Below, one piece after another: positions 1 through 6,823 of a stretch of DNA of 7,830 nt (position 1 is its first letter; the number at the start of each line of letters is the position of its first letter). The notes under the pieces were generated by a model. That model saw nothing but the letters and a program-made list of their open reading frames with translations. It did no database searches and was not told where the DNA came from. The stretch lies in contig JACRAA010000134.1 in assembly GCA_016213595.1 (NCBI GenBank), positions 1 to 7,830 of the forward strand, written 5' to 3'. The DNA is from Actinomycetota bacterium. Its GTDB lineage: Bacteria; Actinomycetota; Actinomycetes; Propionibacteriales; Propionibacteriaceae. Both the position numbers and the translations under genes were made by a program.

Positions 1-220
1 CCTCCGTCTGGTCAGCCTCCGGCTCGAGCGCCTCCGTCTCGGCCGGCGGGGTCCTCTGGGCGTCGACGTGGTCTCCGCCGGCGACCGTCAGGGGCTCGAT
101 GACCTCGTCGATGCTGCTGTGCGCGGCGGGCTCCCAGCTCGAGCGCCACTCCTCGATGAAGTCGTCGTCATCGTCGATCGCGCCGTACAGGCGATCCTGT
201 CCGTAGCCGATGTTGCTCAC
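1..220 (-). CDS. Unrecognised acidic protein, N-terminal part only (gene runs off the window)
   Basis: The visible 73 residues start at a GTG (218-220) with a good AGGAG ribosome site a few bases upstream (complement of about 227-231). The peptide is strikingly acidic: about 20 of 73 residues are Asp or Glu, with three Arg and no Lys. It includes a run of five Asp near residue 16 and a Pro/Glu-rich stretch after residue 55. No signal peptide, membrane segment or known domain is visible, so this looks like a disordered acidic head in front of a domain that lies outside the window. It follows the acyl-CoA dehydrogenase gene on the same strand, but a 115-base gap with a possible promoter suggests independent transcription. 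I do not recognise the family. The reading frame and start are well supported; the function is unknown. Confidence 0.7.
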   Translation of the reverse strand, partial: MSNIGYGQDRLYGAIDDDDDFIEEWRSSWEPAAHSSIDEVIEPLTVAGGDHVDAQRTPPAETEALEPEADQTE

Positions 221-261
221 TGATGACTCCTCACGCTGGACGGGCGCGCAGCGCCCCGACC

Positions 262-291
262 AGCCTATGGAGCCCGGCGCGCCCCTGTCAC
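262..291 (-). promoter_or_regulatory. Possible promoter for the acidic-protein gene
   Basis: On the minus strand GTGACA (286-291) and TAGGCT (262-267) lie 18 bases apart, a plausible but imperfect sigma-70-type -35/-10 pair upstream of the GTG at 220. Between it and the ribosome site is a 6-bp GGGCGC/GCGCCC hairpin with a 3-base loop (242-256), which would fall in the 5' leader. In GC-rich DNA both matches could be chance. This is the only content I see in the 221-335 gap. Confidence 0.25.
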
Positions 292-335
292 GCAAAGGGA
301 TGAACTCGACGGGCGCGTCGCCACGGGCGGCCCCT

Positions 336-2288
336 TCAGTCCTCGAGCATCCGCGAACCCAGCCACTCAGCCGGGACGCCCAGCCCCTCGACAAGCGCCA
401 ACGCCTCGGGCCGCAGCTCTGCGCACAGCCGGTTGAGCGTCTTCGTCAGCGACTTCGAGCGGGCCTGCGTCATGAAGCCGTGCTCGATGAACCAGGCACG
501 GTCGCCTTCGAGGTTGTCGATCACGTACAGGTCGCACAGCGTGTTGAGGACACGCTTCGCCGCGGGGTCCTCGCAGGCCTCGATGCCCGCGACGAACGAC
601 CCCAGGACGAGCCGGTCGGTGTGCACCCGGGCCAGCGTCAGCAGGTGGTCCTGCAGCTCGTTGACCGCCGCGAACCGCTGCGCCTTCTCGACGCGCATGG
701 CCGCCTGGTACCGGCGTGCCAGCGACTCCAGGACATGGCGCTCGCGCTCGTCGAACATCAGCACCTGCCAGCCGCGGTCCAGGATGCTCGCCTCGTTGCT
801 CACCCGCCGTGCCCGCGCCACCAGCGCGTCGACCGTGCCGCGTCCAGCCGTACGCTCCAGCACCATCCGCGCCACCAGGTCGGCGGTCTTCGTCATCGTC
901 TCCCGGCGGTCGAGCCCGGTCCAGGTCTCCTGGTAGCCGGTCAGCAGCCCCCGCGCGACGAGCTGCATAAGGACGGTGTTGTCTCCCTCGAACGTCGCGA
1001 AGATGTCCACGTCGCTCCGCAGCAGCGTGAGGCCGTTCTCGGTCATGAAGCCCGCGCCTCCGCACGCCTCCCGGCACACCTGGACGATGTCGTTCGCCCA
1101 CCGTGACTGAGCCGCCTTGAGGCCGGCCGCACGGCTCTCCAGCGAGCGCTGGAACAGGTCGTCGACCTCCTCGCTGCGGCTCCTCGCGAGCAGGTGGATG
1201 AGGTCGTTGTTGGCGAACCCGAACGCGTACGCCTTGGCGATGCCAGGCAGCAGCCGCCGCTGGTGCCACCGGTAGTCGAGGAGGAGGGTCTCGCCGCTCC
1301 CGTCAGGACCGGGGAACTGCGCGCGCCGCAGGGCGTACCGCGTCGCGATCGACAGTGCACGTCGTCCGGCGATCGCCGCCCCGGCACCAACGCACACCCT
1401 GCCTCGGACGAGCGTGCCGAGCATCGTGAAGAACCGCTTGCCGGGGCTCGAGATCGGCGAGGAGTACGAGCCGTCGTCGCCGATGCCTCCGTACCGGCTG
1501 AGCAGGTTGGCGCGCGGCACGCGGACGTGGTCGAACCGCAACGTGCCGTTGTCGATGCCGAGCAGGCCCCCCTTGTGGCCGTTGTCGCCTGACGTGCAGC
1601 CGGGCAGGTCCTGGCCGGTCCCGTCCACGACGGTACGGAACGGGACCACCACGCAGTGCACGCCGTGGCATGTCCCGTCGACCCAGAGCTGGCCGAAGAC
1701 GGCGGCCGAGGTGCCGTGCGCGGCGGCGTTGCCGATGTACGTCTTCGTGGCCGTGGGGGTCGGCGAGTCGACGACGATCTCGTCGGTCTCCGGGTCGTAC
1801 GTCAGGGTGGTCTCGATGCTCGCGACGTCCGAGCCGTGGCCCATCTCCGTCATCGCGAAGCAGCCGAGGTGCCTGGCGCTGAGGATGTCCGGCAGCCAGC
1901 GGGAGACCTGCTCGTCGGTGCCCAGGCCCTCGATCGCGCCTCCCCACAGCCCGTACTGCACCCCCACCTTGATGACGAGCGACAGGTCGCCGTGCGCCAG
2001 CGCCTCGAAGCCTGTGACCACGGTCGCCGGGTCGGCCGCTTGTCCTGGCAGGGCGAAGCCGGTGTTCCCGTAGCCCTTCGTGGCCAGGTGCTGCAGCGCC
2101 GCCAGCGTCCAGGCCCTCGCCTCGTCCACGGAGAGCGTCGGGTCGCGCAGGATCTCCGCTGCGGTGAGGGTGTCGCGGGCCTTCTGGCGCAGCGGGTGGT
2201 ACGGGCCGTCGAGGGCGACCTTCAGGGCCTCTCCCAGCCGTGGGTCGGCGACGGCGGGGGTCTCTGGGCGGGTGGCGGTGTCGGTCAC
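336..2288 (-). CDS. Acyl-CoA oxidase-like acyl-CoA dehydrogenase
   Basis: A 650-residue flavoprotein expected to make the trans-2,3 double bond in acyl-CoA, the first step of beta-oxidation, in the cytosol. The GTG at 2286-2288 is chosen because AAAGGAG lies just upstream. The frame stays open to a TTG at 2384, but that extension is Pro/Arg-rich and has no ribosome site. An N-terminal helical region leads to the FAD-binding middle-domain motif FAMTEMGHGSD (residues 144-154). Beta-domain text ETTLTYDPETDE (159-170) and SPTPTATKTY (175-184) follows, closely like peroxisomal acyl-CoA oxidases. YALRRAQF (318-325) and CGGAGF (409-414) come next. Glu434 in TFEGDN is the expected catalytic base. The roughly 200 residues beyond it match the extra C-terminal domain of acyl-CoA oxidases and exceed the roughly 380-residue ordinary dehydrogenases. 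Whether it uses oxygen or an electron-transfer flavoprotein cannot be read from sequence. It lies downstream of the TetR gene on the same strand. Confidence 0.93.
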   Translation of the reverse strand: MTDTATRPETPAVADPRLGEALKVALDGPYHPLRQKARDTLTAAEILRDPTLSVDEARAWTLAALQHLATKGYGNTGFALPGQAADPATVVTGFEALAHGDLSLVIKVGVQYGLWGGAIEGLGTDEQVSRWLPDILSARHLGCFAMTEMGHGSDVASIETTLTYDPETDEIVVDSPTPTATKTYIGNAAAHGTSAAVFGQLWVDGTCHGVHCVVVPFRTVVDGTGQDLPGCTSGDNGHKGGLLGIDNGTLRFDHVRVPRANLLSRYGGIGDDGSYSSPISSPGKRFFTMLGTLVRGRVCVGAGAAIAGRRALSIATRYALRRAQFPGPDGSGETLLLDYRWHQRRLLPGIAKAYAFGFANNDLIHLLARSRSEEVDDLFQRSLESRAAGLKAAQSRWANDIVQVCREACGGAGFMTENGLTLLRSDVDIFATFEGDNTVLMQLVARGLLTGYQETWTGLDRRETMTKTADLVARMVLERTAGRGTVDALVARARRVSNEASILDRGWQVLMFDERERHVLESLARRYQAAMRVEKAQRFAAVNELQDHLLTLARVHTDRLVLGSFVAGIEACEDPAAKRVLNTLCDLYVIDNLEGDRAWFIEHGFMTQARSKSLTKTLNRLCAELRPEALALVEGLGVPAEWLGSRMLED

Positions 2289-2372
2289 GACGGCTCCTTT
2301 GCGGCGATGACGAGGTACGCGATGAAGAGATGGGGGAGGACCAGCTGGAGAGGGGACGAGAGACGGCGAGGC

Positions 2373-2412
2373 GTCATGGGACAACAGGTGTCATGGGACA
2401 GCACGTGTCATG
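2373..2412. repeat. 17-bp tandem repeat between the TetR and acyl-CoA dehydrogenase genes
   Basis: GTCATGGGACA begins at 2373 and again at 2390, and GTCATG begins a third time at 2407, so the period is exactly 17 bases. The first two 17-base units differ at only two positions. The second unit with its preceding T forms TGTC-ATGG-GACA, an inverted repeat at 2389-2400. The third copy overlaps the TetR stop codon and leads into GTCA-TGTGG-TGAC (2407-2419), another short inverted repeat. It lies about 85-125 bases upstream of the acyl-CoA dehydrogenase start, so a protein-binding array controlling that gene is possible. It could equally be a small replication-slippage duplication. The rest of the 2289-2407 gap shows only the ribosome site and no convincing promoter. 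Confidence 0.55.
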
Positions 2413-3070
2413 TGGTGACGAACGACGGGGGCGACGTCCCGTCGGCGGCCGCGACGACCGCTGACGTGAACGTCGAGGTGATGAGGCGGATGAGGTCGGA
2501 GCGGGGCATCGACGCGCTGCCGCCGCCCTCGAGCCAGTGCCCGGTGGCCGTACGGATGAAGCCGACGATGCCGAACGCGAGCGTCTCGACCGGCCCCCCC
2601 GACGTCCCGCGCCGGCGCTGCTCGTCGCGGATGGCCTCGGCGAGCTCGACCGCGATCCGGTCGGCGATGCCGGTCGCGGGGTCGCCGGCGCCTGCGGGCA
2701 GACCGGCGGGGCGGTTCATGACGAACAGGTAGATCTCAGGGTCGCGGTCGACCAGCCCAATGTACGCGTCGGCGAGGTCCCGGACGAGGTCGGCCACCTG
2801 GCCGCCGTCCCGCAGCGAGGCGAGCCGGGGCGCGACCTCGGCGAGGATGTTCGACGAGACCCTGTCGGCCACCGCCAGGTACAGCCCGTTGCGGTCGCCG
2901 AAGTAGCGGTAGATCACCGTCTTGCTCGTGCCCGACGCGAGGGCGACCTCATCGACAGTGACAGAGGCGCCATGGGCACGGATCGCCCTCAGCGCCGAGT
3001 CGACGAGAGCCGCGCGCCGCTCGACGCGGTGCTCCTCCCACCGGGTGTCCCGACCGTCACGGTGATCCAT
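2408..3070 (-). CDS. TetR-family transcriptional regulator
   Basis: A 220-residue one-component repressor, the usual TetR length. The N-terminal DNA-binding domain is clear: a helix around residues 15-33, then the helix-turn-helix at about 37-67. It contains VTVDEVALASGTSK and IYRYFGDRNGLY, the typical TetR signature (second helix, turn, recognition helix, then the Tyr-Phe and acid-rich entry to helix 4). Residues from about 75 onward are helical and variable, as expected for the ligand-binding and dimer domain. The ligand cannot be read, but the context of acyl-CoA genes on both sides suggests a fatty acyl-CoA or related effector. It is divergent from the thiolase operon with 79 bases between starts, and upstream of the acyl-CoA dehydrogenase on the same strand, so it is well placed to control both and itself. 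The ATG start lacks a clear ribosome site (only AGGG about 17 bases upstream), so translation may be weak. No better start is seen before the DNA-binding domain. Confidence 0.93.
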   Translation of the reverse strand: MDHRDGRDTRWEEHRVERRAALVDSALRAIRAHGASVTVDEVALASGTSKTVIYRYFGDRNGLYLAVADRVSSNILAEVAPRLASLRDGGQVADLVRDLADAYIGLVDRDPEIYLFVMNRPAGLPAGAGDPATGIADRIAVELAEAIRDEQRRRGTSGGPVETLAFGIVGFIRTATGHWLEGGGSASMPRSDLIRLITSTFTSAVVAAADGTSPPSFVTT

Positions 3071-3077
3071 GACGACG

Positions 3078-3101
3078 AGGGTACCCTGTACTCAACGTAC
3101 C
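3078..3101. promoter_or_regulatory. Candidate TetR operator in the divergent control region
   Basis: The 79 bases between the TetR and thiolase starts contain AGGGTACCCT (3078-3087), a perfect 10-bp palindrome. It is followed by GTAC-TCAAC-GTAC (3088-3100). GGTAC at 3080-3084 and GTACC at 3097-3101 also form an inverted repeat spanning 22 bases. Such overlapping symmetry next to a divergent TetR gene is what a TetR operator usually looks like. A possible plus-strand -10 box TACTCT lies at 3105-3110 with no strong -35, so a repressor bound here would block the thiolase promoter. The remainder of the gap (3111-3139) is pyrimidine-rich leader, ending in the thiolase AAGGAG. The regulatory role is inferred from position and symmetry only. 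Confidence 0.5.
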
Positions 3102-3149
3102 TGCTACTCTCCGTATCGGGTTTCTCTCTCCCCTCAGCCAAGGAGACGC

Positions 3150-4442
3150 ATGACTGACCACACCGCCGTCGTCGTGGGCGGCAACCGGATCCCGTTCGCC
3201 AGGTCGCACGGTGCGTACAGCCGGGCGAGCAACGTCGACATGCTCACCGCCGCCCTCGACGGCCTCGCGGCCCGCTTCGGGCTGGCGGGGCACCGTGTCG
3301 GGGAGGTGGTGGGCGGAGCCGTCCTCAAGCACAGCCGCGACTTCAACCTGACCCGGGAAGCCGTGCTCGGCTCGTCCCTCGACCCGCACACACCGGCCTG
3401 CGACCTGCAGCAGGCGTGCGCGACCGGCCTCGAGGCGGCGATCTACGTCAGCAACAAGATCAGGCTCGGCCAGGTGGCCGACGGCATCGCAGGGGGAGCT
3501 GACAGCGTCTCCGACACGCCCATGGCGGTCTCGGACGGGCTGCGCCACGCCCTGCTCGCGGCCAGCGCGGCGAAGACACTGCCGGCGCGGCTCGCCGCTC
3601 TCGCCGCGATCCGGCCCGGCGACCTCGTGCCCGATCCCCCGGGCATCACCGAGCCCCGGACCGGCCTGTCGATGGGCGAGCACCAGGCGCTGACGACGAC
3701 GCGCTGGGGCGTCACGCGCGCCGACCAGGACGAGCTTGCCCTCGCCAGCCACCAGAACCTCGCCCGCGCATGGAGCGAGGGCTTCTTCGACGACCTCGTC
3801 ACCCCCTACCTCGGGGTGACGAAGGACCAGGGCGTACGGGCCGACACCACGCTCGAGAAGCTCGCGGCGCTCAGACCCGTCTTCGGCCGGGGCGAAGGGG
3901 CCACGATGACGGCCGGCAACTCGACGGGGTTCTTCGACGGCGCCGCCGTCACGTACCTCGCCGACGCCGACTACACCGCCGAGCGGCACCTGCCTGCTCT
4001 GGCGAGAGTCGTTGACGCAGAGGTGGCCGCAGTCGACTACACGATCGGGGGCGAGGACCTGCTCCTCGCGCCGACGTACGCGATCCCGCGGCTTCTCGAG
4101 CGCAACGGGCTGACCTGGCAGGACTTCGACCTGTACGAGATCCACGAGGCGTTCGCCGCCACCGTGCTGGCCACCCTCGACGCGCTCGCCGACGAGACGT
4201 ACTGCCGCGAGCGCCTGGGGCTGGGCGGCGCGCTGGGCGAGATCGACCGGACGAAGCTCAACGTCAACGGCTCCTCCCTCGCCGCGGGCCACCCGTTCGC
4301 GGCGACCGGCGGACGGATCGTCGCCACACTGGCGAAGCTGCTGCACCAGCGGGGTACGGTCGACGGCCGTCCCGCACGCGGCATCGTCTCCATCTGCGCC
4401 GCCGGTGGGCAGGGCGCCGTCGCGATCCTGGAGGCCTGCTGA
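3150..4442 (+). CDS. fadA2: Acetyl-CoA C-acyltransferase (thiolase), FadI/FadA2-like
   Basis: A 430-residue degradative-type thiolase that cleaves 3-ketoacyl-CoA with CoA into acetyl-CoA and a shortened acyl-CoA. The ATG at 3150 has AAGGAG four bases upstream; the open frame extends further left, but that part has no thiolase character. The nucleophile is Cys90 in QQACATG (87-93). HEAF (332-335) replaces the NEAF of many thiolases, as in FadI and mitochondrial trifunctional protein beta subunits. NVNGSSLAAGHPFAATGGR (371-389) carries His381. CAAGGQG (416-422) carries the second active-site cysteine, Cys416. All catalytic positions are intact. It is the first gene of a three-gene operon and its stop overlaps the next start by one base. 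The symbol rests on recalled similarity and context to mycobacterial fadA2; the thiolase call is firm, the exact orthology less so. Confidence 0.93.
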   Translation: MTDHTAVVVGGNRIPFARSHGAYSRASNVDMLTAALDGLAARFGLAGHRVGEVVGGAVLKHSRDFNLTREAVLGSSLDPHTPACDLQQACATGLEAAIYVSNKIRLGQVADGIAGGADSVSDTPMAVSDGLRHALLAASAAKTLPARLAALAAIRPGDLVPDPPGITEPRTGLSMGEHQALTTTRWGVTRADQDELALASHQNLARAWSEGFFDDLVTPYLGVTKDQGVRADTTLEKLAALRPVFGRGEGATMTAGNSTGFFDGAAVTYLADADYTAERHLPALARVVDAEVAAVDYTIGGEDLLLAPTYAIPRLLERNGLTWQDFDLYEIHEAFAATVLATLDALADETYCRERLGLGGALGEIDRTKLNVNGSSLAAGHPFAATGGRIVATLAKLLHQRGTVDGRPARGIVSICAAGGQGAVAILEAC

Positions 4443-5872
4443 TGCCCGCCAAGCGCGACCCGCTCGAGGTCATCGCAACGACACCGCTGGTCAGGGCCGT
4501 GGCGTCGTCGCCGATCGGCCGGTCGGTGGCGACGAAGCTCGGTGTCCCTCCGGCCGTGGAGCTGCGGCGCGGCCGAACGCTCCCCAAGGGCCCGGTCGTC
4601 CTCGCCGCCCTGCACGACGCAATGATCGCGGCGCGCACACTGGCGCTGCTGCGCGTGGACGTGATCCGGCCCGTCGTGGACACCCCGGACGCCCGTACGG
4701 TCGGTGAGTCCGGTCGGCCCGTACCGCCCGGCTACGACTCCCGCATCGGTGCCCTCGTCCTCGACCTCACCGGCCTGCGCACGGTCGACGACCTGGAGTT
4801 CGCCAGGGGTGTGCTGCGTCCTGCGGTCCGCAGCCTCGAGCCCAGCGGCCGCATCGTCATCGTCGCCCGCGCCCCGGAGTCGTACGACGAGCTCGAGCCG
4901 GGCGTCATCGCCCAAGGGCTGGACGGGCTCAACCGGACGGTCGCGAAGGAGCTGCGTGCTGGGGCCACGTCGAACCTCATCTGGGTGGAACCCGAGACGA
5001 GCCCGCAAGCGCTGGCGTCGACCCTGCGGTTCCTCCTGGAAGGTCGTTCCGCGTACGTCGACGGACAGTCCTGGCGCGTCGCGGCCGCTGAGGTGGCTGA
5101 CGACGTCGCGGACTCAACCCGACCGTACGACGGCAGACTCGTCGCGGTCACGGGCGCGGCCCGGGGCATCGGGGCAGCGATCGCCCGCACGCTGGCGCGT
5201 GACGGGGCAACAGTCGTGGGCATCGACGTGCCGGCCTCGGGAGAGGCGCTCGCGAGCGTCGTGAACGAGATCCACGGGACGGCTCTCCAGCTCGACATCA
5301 CGCTCCCGGACGCGGGCGACCGGATCGCCGCCCACGTCGTTGACCGGTACGGCCCGGATGCGCGCCTGTACGCGGTCATCCACAACGCCGGCATCATCCG
5401 TGACCGGATGCTCGCGAACCTCGACGAGAAGGGCTGGGCCGCTGTCCTCCAGGTCAACCTCGCCGCCCAGCTCAGGATGAACGAGGCGCTCCTCGACGGT
5501 CGCCCCGGAGGGCTCGCCGACGGGGGCAGCATCGTCGGAATCTCGTCGACCTCCGGCATCGCCGGCAACAAGGGCCAGGCCAACTATGCGACGAGCAAGG
5601 CAGCGATCGTGGGGCTCGTGCGCGCCCTCGCGCCGCGTCTCGCGGCACGCCGCATCACGGTCAACGCCGTCGGCCCCGGCTTCATCCAGACGGAGATGAC
5701 AGCGGCGATCCCGTACCTGCAGCGCCAGGTCTTCCAACGCTCGAACAGCCTCTCCCAAGGGGGGAAGCCCGTCGACGTGGCGGAGACGATCGCCTACCTC
5801 GCAGATCCCGCCTCGGCAGGGGTAACGGGCCAGGTGGTCAGGGTGTGCGGACAGGCGTTGGTGGGGCAGTAG
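4442..5872 (+). CDS. fabG4: Two-domain 3-ketoacyl-ACP/CoA reductase (high-molecular-weight FabG, FabG4-like)
   Basis: A 476-residue short-chain dehydrogenase/reductase, about twice the usual 245 because of an extra N-terminal half. Residues 1 to about 225 resemble a degenerate nucleotide-fold domain (hydrophobic strands near 51-56, 103-109 and 137-142) with no catalytic motif. Such a flavodoxin-like domain is described for mycobacterial FabG4. From about 230 the classical SDR fold is complete: TGAARGIG (237-244), HNAG (314-317), Asn339, Ser369, Tyr382 and Lys386 in YATSK. Asp262 after the second strand favours NAD(H) over NADP(H), consistent with FabG4 being NADH-dependent. It should interconvert 3-ketoacyl and (3R)-hydroxyacyl thioesters. 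ATG overlaps the thiolase TGA as TGATG, and GGAGG (4430-4434) precedes it, so coupling of translation is likely. The direction in vivo (oxidation in degradation or reduction in synthesis) is not settled by sequence. Confidence 0.92.
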   Translation: MPAKRDPLEVIATTPLVRAVASSPIGRSVATKLGVPPAVELRRGRTLPKGPVVLAALHDAMIAARTLALLRVDVIRPVVDTPDARTVGESGRPVPPGYDSRIGALVLDLTGLRTVDDLEFARGVLRPAVRSLEPSGRIVIVARAPESYDELEPGVIAQGLDGLNRTVAKELRAGATSNLIWVEPETSPQALASTLRFLLEGRSAYVDGQSWRVAAAEVADDVADSTRPYDGRLVAVTGAARGIGAAIARTLARDGATVVGIDVPASGEALASVVNEIHGTALQLDITLPDAGDRIAAHVVDRYGPDARLYAVIHNAGIIRDRMLANLDEKGWAAVLQVNLAAQLRMNEALLDGRPGGLADGGSIVGISSTSGIAGNKGQANYATSKAAIVGLVRALAPRLAARRITVNAVGPGFIQTEMTAAIPYLQRQVFQRSNSLSQGGKPVDVAETIAYLADPASAGVTGQVVRVCGQALVGQ

Positions 5873-5882
5873 GGAGGACGAG

Positions 5883-6761
5883 ATGACGGAACACGTGGTG
5901 CTCCACGAGGCACCGAAGCTGGCACCGATGCTGGTGTCCTCGATGGCGCGGGGCCTGGTCCGACGGGTCTCGGGGCGGCGCCCGGCCAGCCTTCCGGACC
6001 GGGTGGTCCAGCTGACCTGCAGCCAGGATCCCGACCGCGGTGCCGCCTACCAGCGGCTCTGCGGGTTCGCGGTCAGCGAGCTGGTGCCTGCGACCTGGAT
6101 CCATGTCCAGGCGTTCCCGCTGCAGATGGAGCTGATGTCGGCGCCCGACTCTCCCTTCGCGCTCGCCGGCATCGTCCACGTGACCAACTCCATGAGACTC
6201 CTCCGGCCGGTGTCGATCGGGGAGCGGTTGAGGCTGTCGAGCTCGTACGGGCCGCCCCGCGAGCACCGACGCGGAGTCCTCATCGACCTCGTCGGAGAGG
6301 CGCATGTGGACGAGGAGCTGGTGTGGCGAGGCGTATCGGCCTACCTCGTCCGCGGGGAGAAGCTGCCGGGCATGCTGCCCGAGTCCCAGCCCGACGGCGT
6401 GCACCTGCCGAGCGATGTCGAGCTGGAGGCGGACACGGTGTGGCGGCTGCCTGCCAACCTCGGTCGGCAGTACGCACGGGTGTCGGGCGACATGAACCCG
6501 ATCCACACGTCCGCCCTCGGTGGCAGGGCCTTCGGCTTCCCTCGAGCCATCATCCAGGGCATGTGGACGCACGCCCGGGTCCTCGCGGCTCTCGAGCCCA
6601 GGCTTCCTGACGCCTACCGGATGGACGTCCGGTTCACCAAGCCGATCCTGCTGCCGTCGTCCGTACGGTTCGGGGCCCGCCAGGAGGGCGACCACTGGAC
6701 GGGTGTCGTCCGGGAGGGGACCGGTCCGAAGAGCCATCTCGTCGCTCAGATCACCCCGTAG
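5883..6761 (+). CDS. htdX: MaoC-like 3-hydroxyacyl-thioester dehydratase / enoyl hydratase (HtdX-like)
   Basis: A 292-residue hot-dog protein, close to the roughly 280 residues I recall for mycobacterial HtdX. The C-terminal half holds the hydratase-2 signature YARVSGDMNPIH (197-208) with Asp203 and His208 as the expected catalytic pair. FGFPRAIIQGMWT (217-229) follows, the usual Gly-rich segment. The N-terminal half (about 30-160) fits a second, inactive hot-dog repeat, as in double-hot-dog hydratases. It is expected to hydrate trans-2-enoyl-CoA to (3R)-hydroxyacyl-CoA, or the reverse. The start at 5883 has GGAGG five bases upstream and lies 10 bases after the fabG stop, so it is the last gene of the thiolase operon. 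No clear terminator hairpin is seen after it. The family assignment is firm; chain-length preference is unknown. Confidence 0.92.
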   Translation: MTEHVVLHEAPKLAPMLVSSMARGLVRRVSGRRPASLPDRVVQLTCSQDPDRGAAYQRLCGFAVSELVPATWIHVQAFPLQMELMSAPDSPFALAGIVHVTNSMRLLRPVSIGERLRLSSSYGPPREHRRGVLIDLVGEAHVDEELVWRGVSAYLVRGEKLPGMLPESQPDGVHLPSDVELEADTVWRLPANLGRQYARVSGDMNPIHTSALGGRAFGFPRAIIQGMWTHARVLAALEPRLPDAYRMDVRFTKPILLPSSVRFGARQEGDHWTGVVREGTGPKSHLVAQITP

Positions 6762-6823
6762 AGCTCCCTCACCTCACGGCCTTGCCCTCGCGGAAATGGG
6801 CCCTCGAACACCGCTTGAAGCAC

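Noticed and set aside
2289..2384. Upstream extension of the acyl-CoA dehydrogenase to a TTG at 2384
   Set aside because: The extra 32 residues are Pro/Arg-rich with no family similarity, and the GTG at 2288 has an ideal AAAGGAG site.
1656..2732. Long plus-strand open frame (358 codons) opposite the acyl-CoA dehydrogenase and TetR genes
   Set aside because: It lies antisense to two well-supported genes, is Arg/Gly/Ala-rich with no domain, and is a usual by-product of high GC content.
3069..3149. Upstream extension of the thiolase to 3069
   Set aside because: It would run through the divergent control region and overlap the TetR start; the ATG at 3150 has AAGGAG and begins the conserved fold directly.
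3057..4346. Long minus-strand open frame (429 codons) opposite the thiolase
   Set aside because: The thiolase in the other strand has all catalytic motifs and a ribosome site; this frame has low-complexity Arg/Gly/Val composition and no recognisable domain.
4037..5008. Minus-strand open frame across the thiolase-fabG junction
   Set aside because: It is antisense to a coupled gene pair, and its composition is arginine/serine-rich without motifs.
5838..6737. Minus-strand open frame opposite the MaoC-like gene
   Set aside because: The plus strand carries the hydratase signature and a ribosome site; the antisense frame has no motif.
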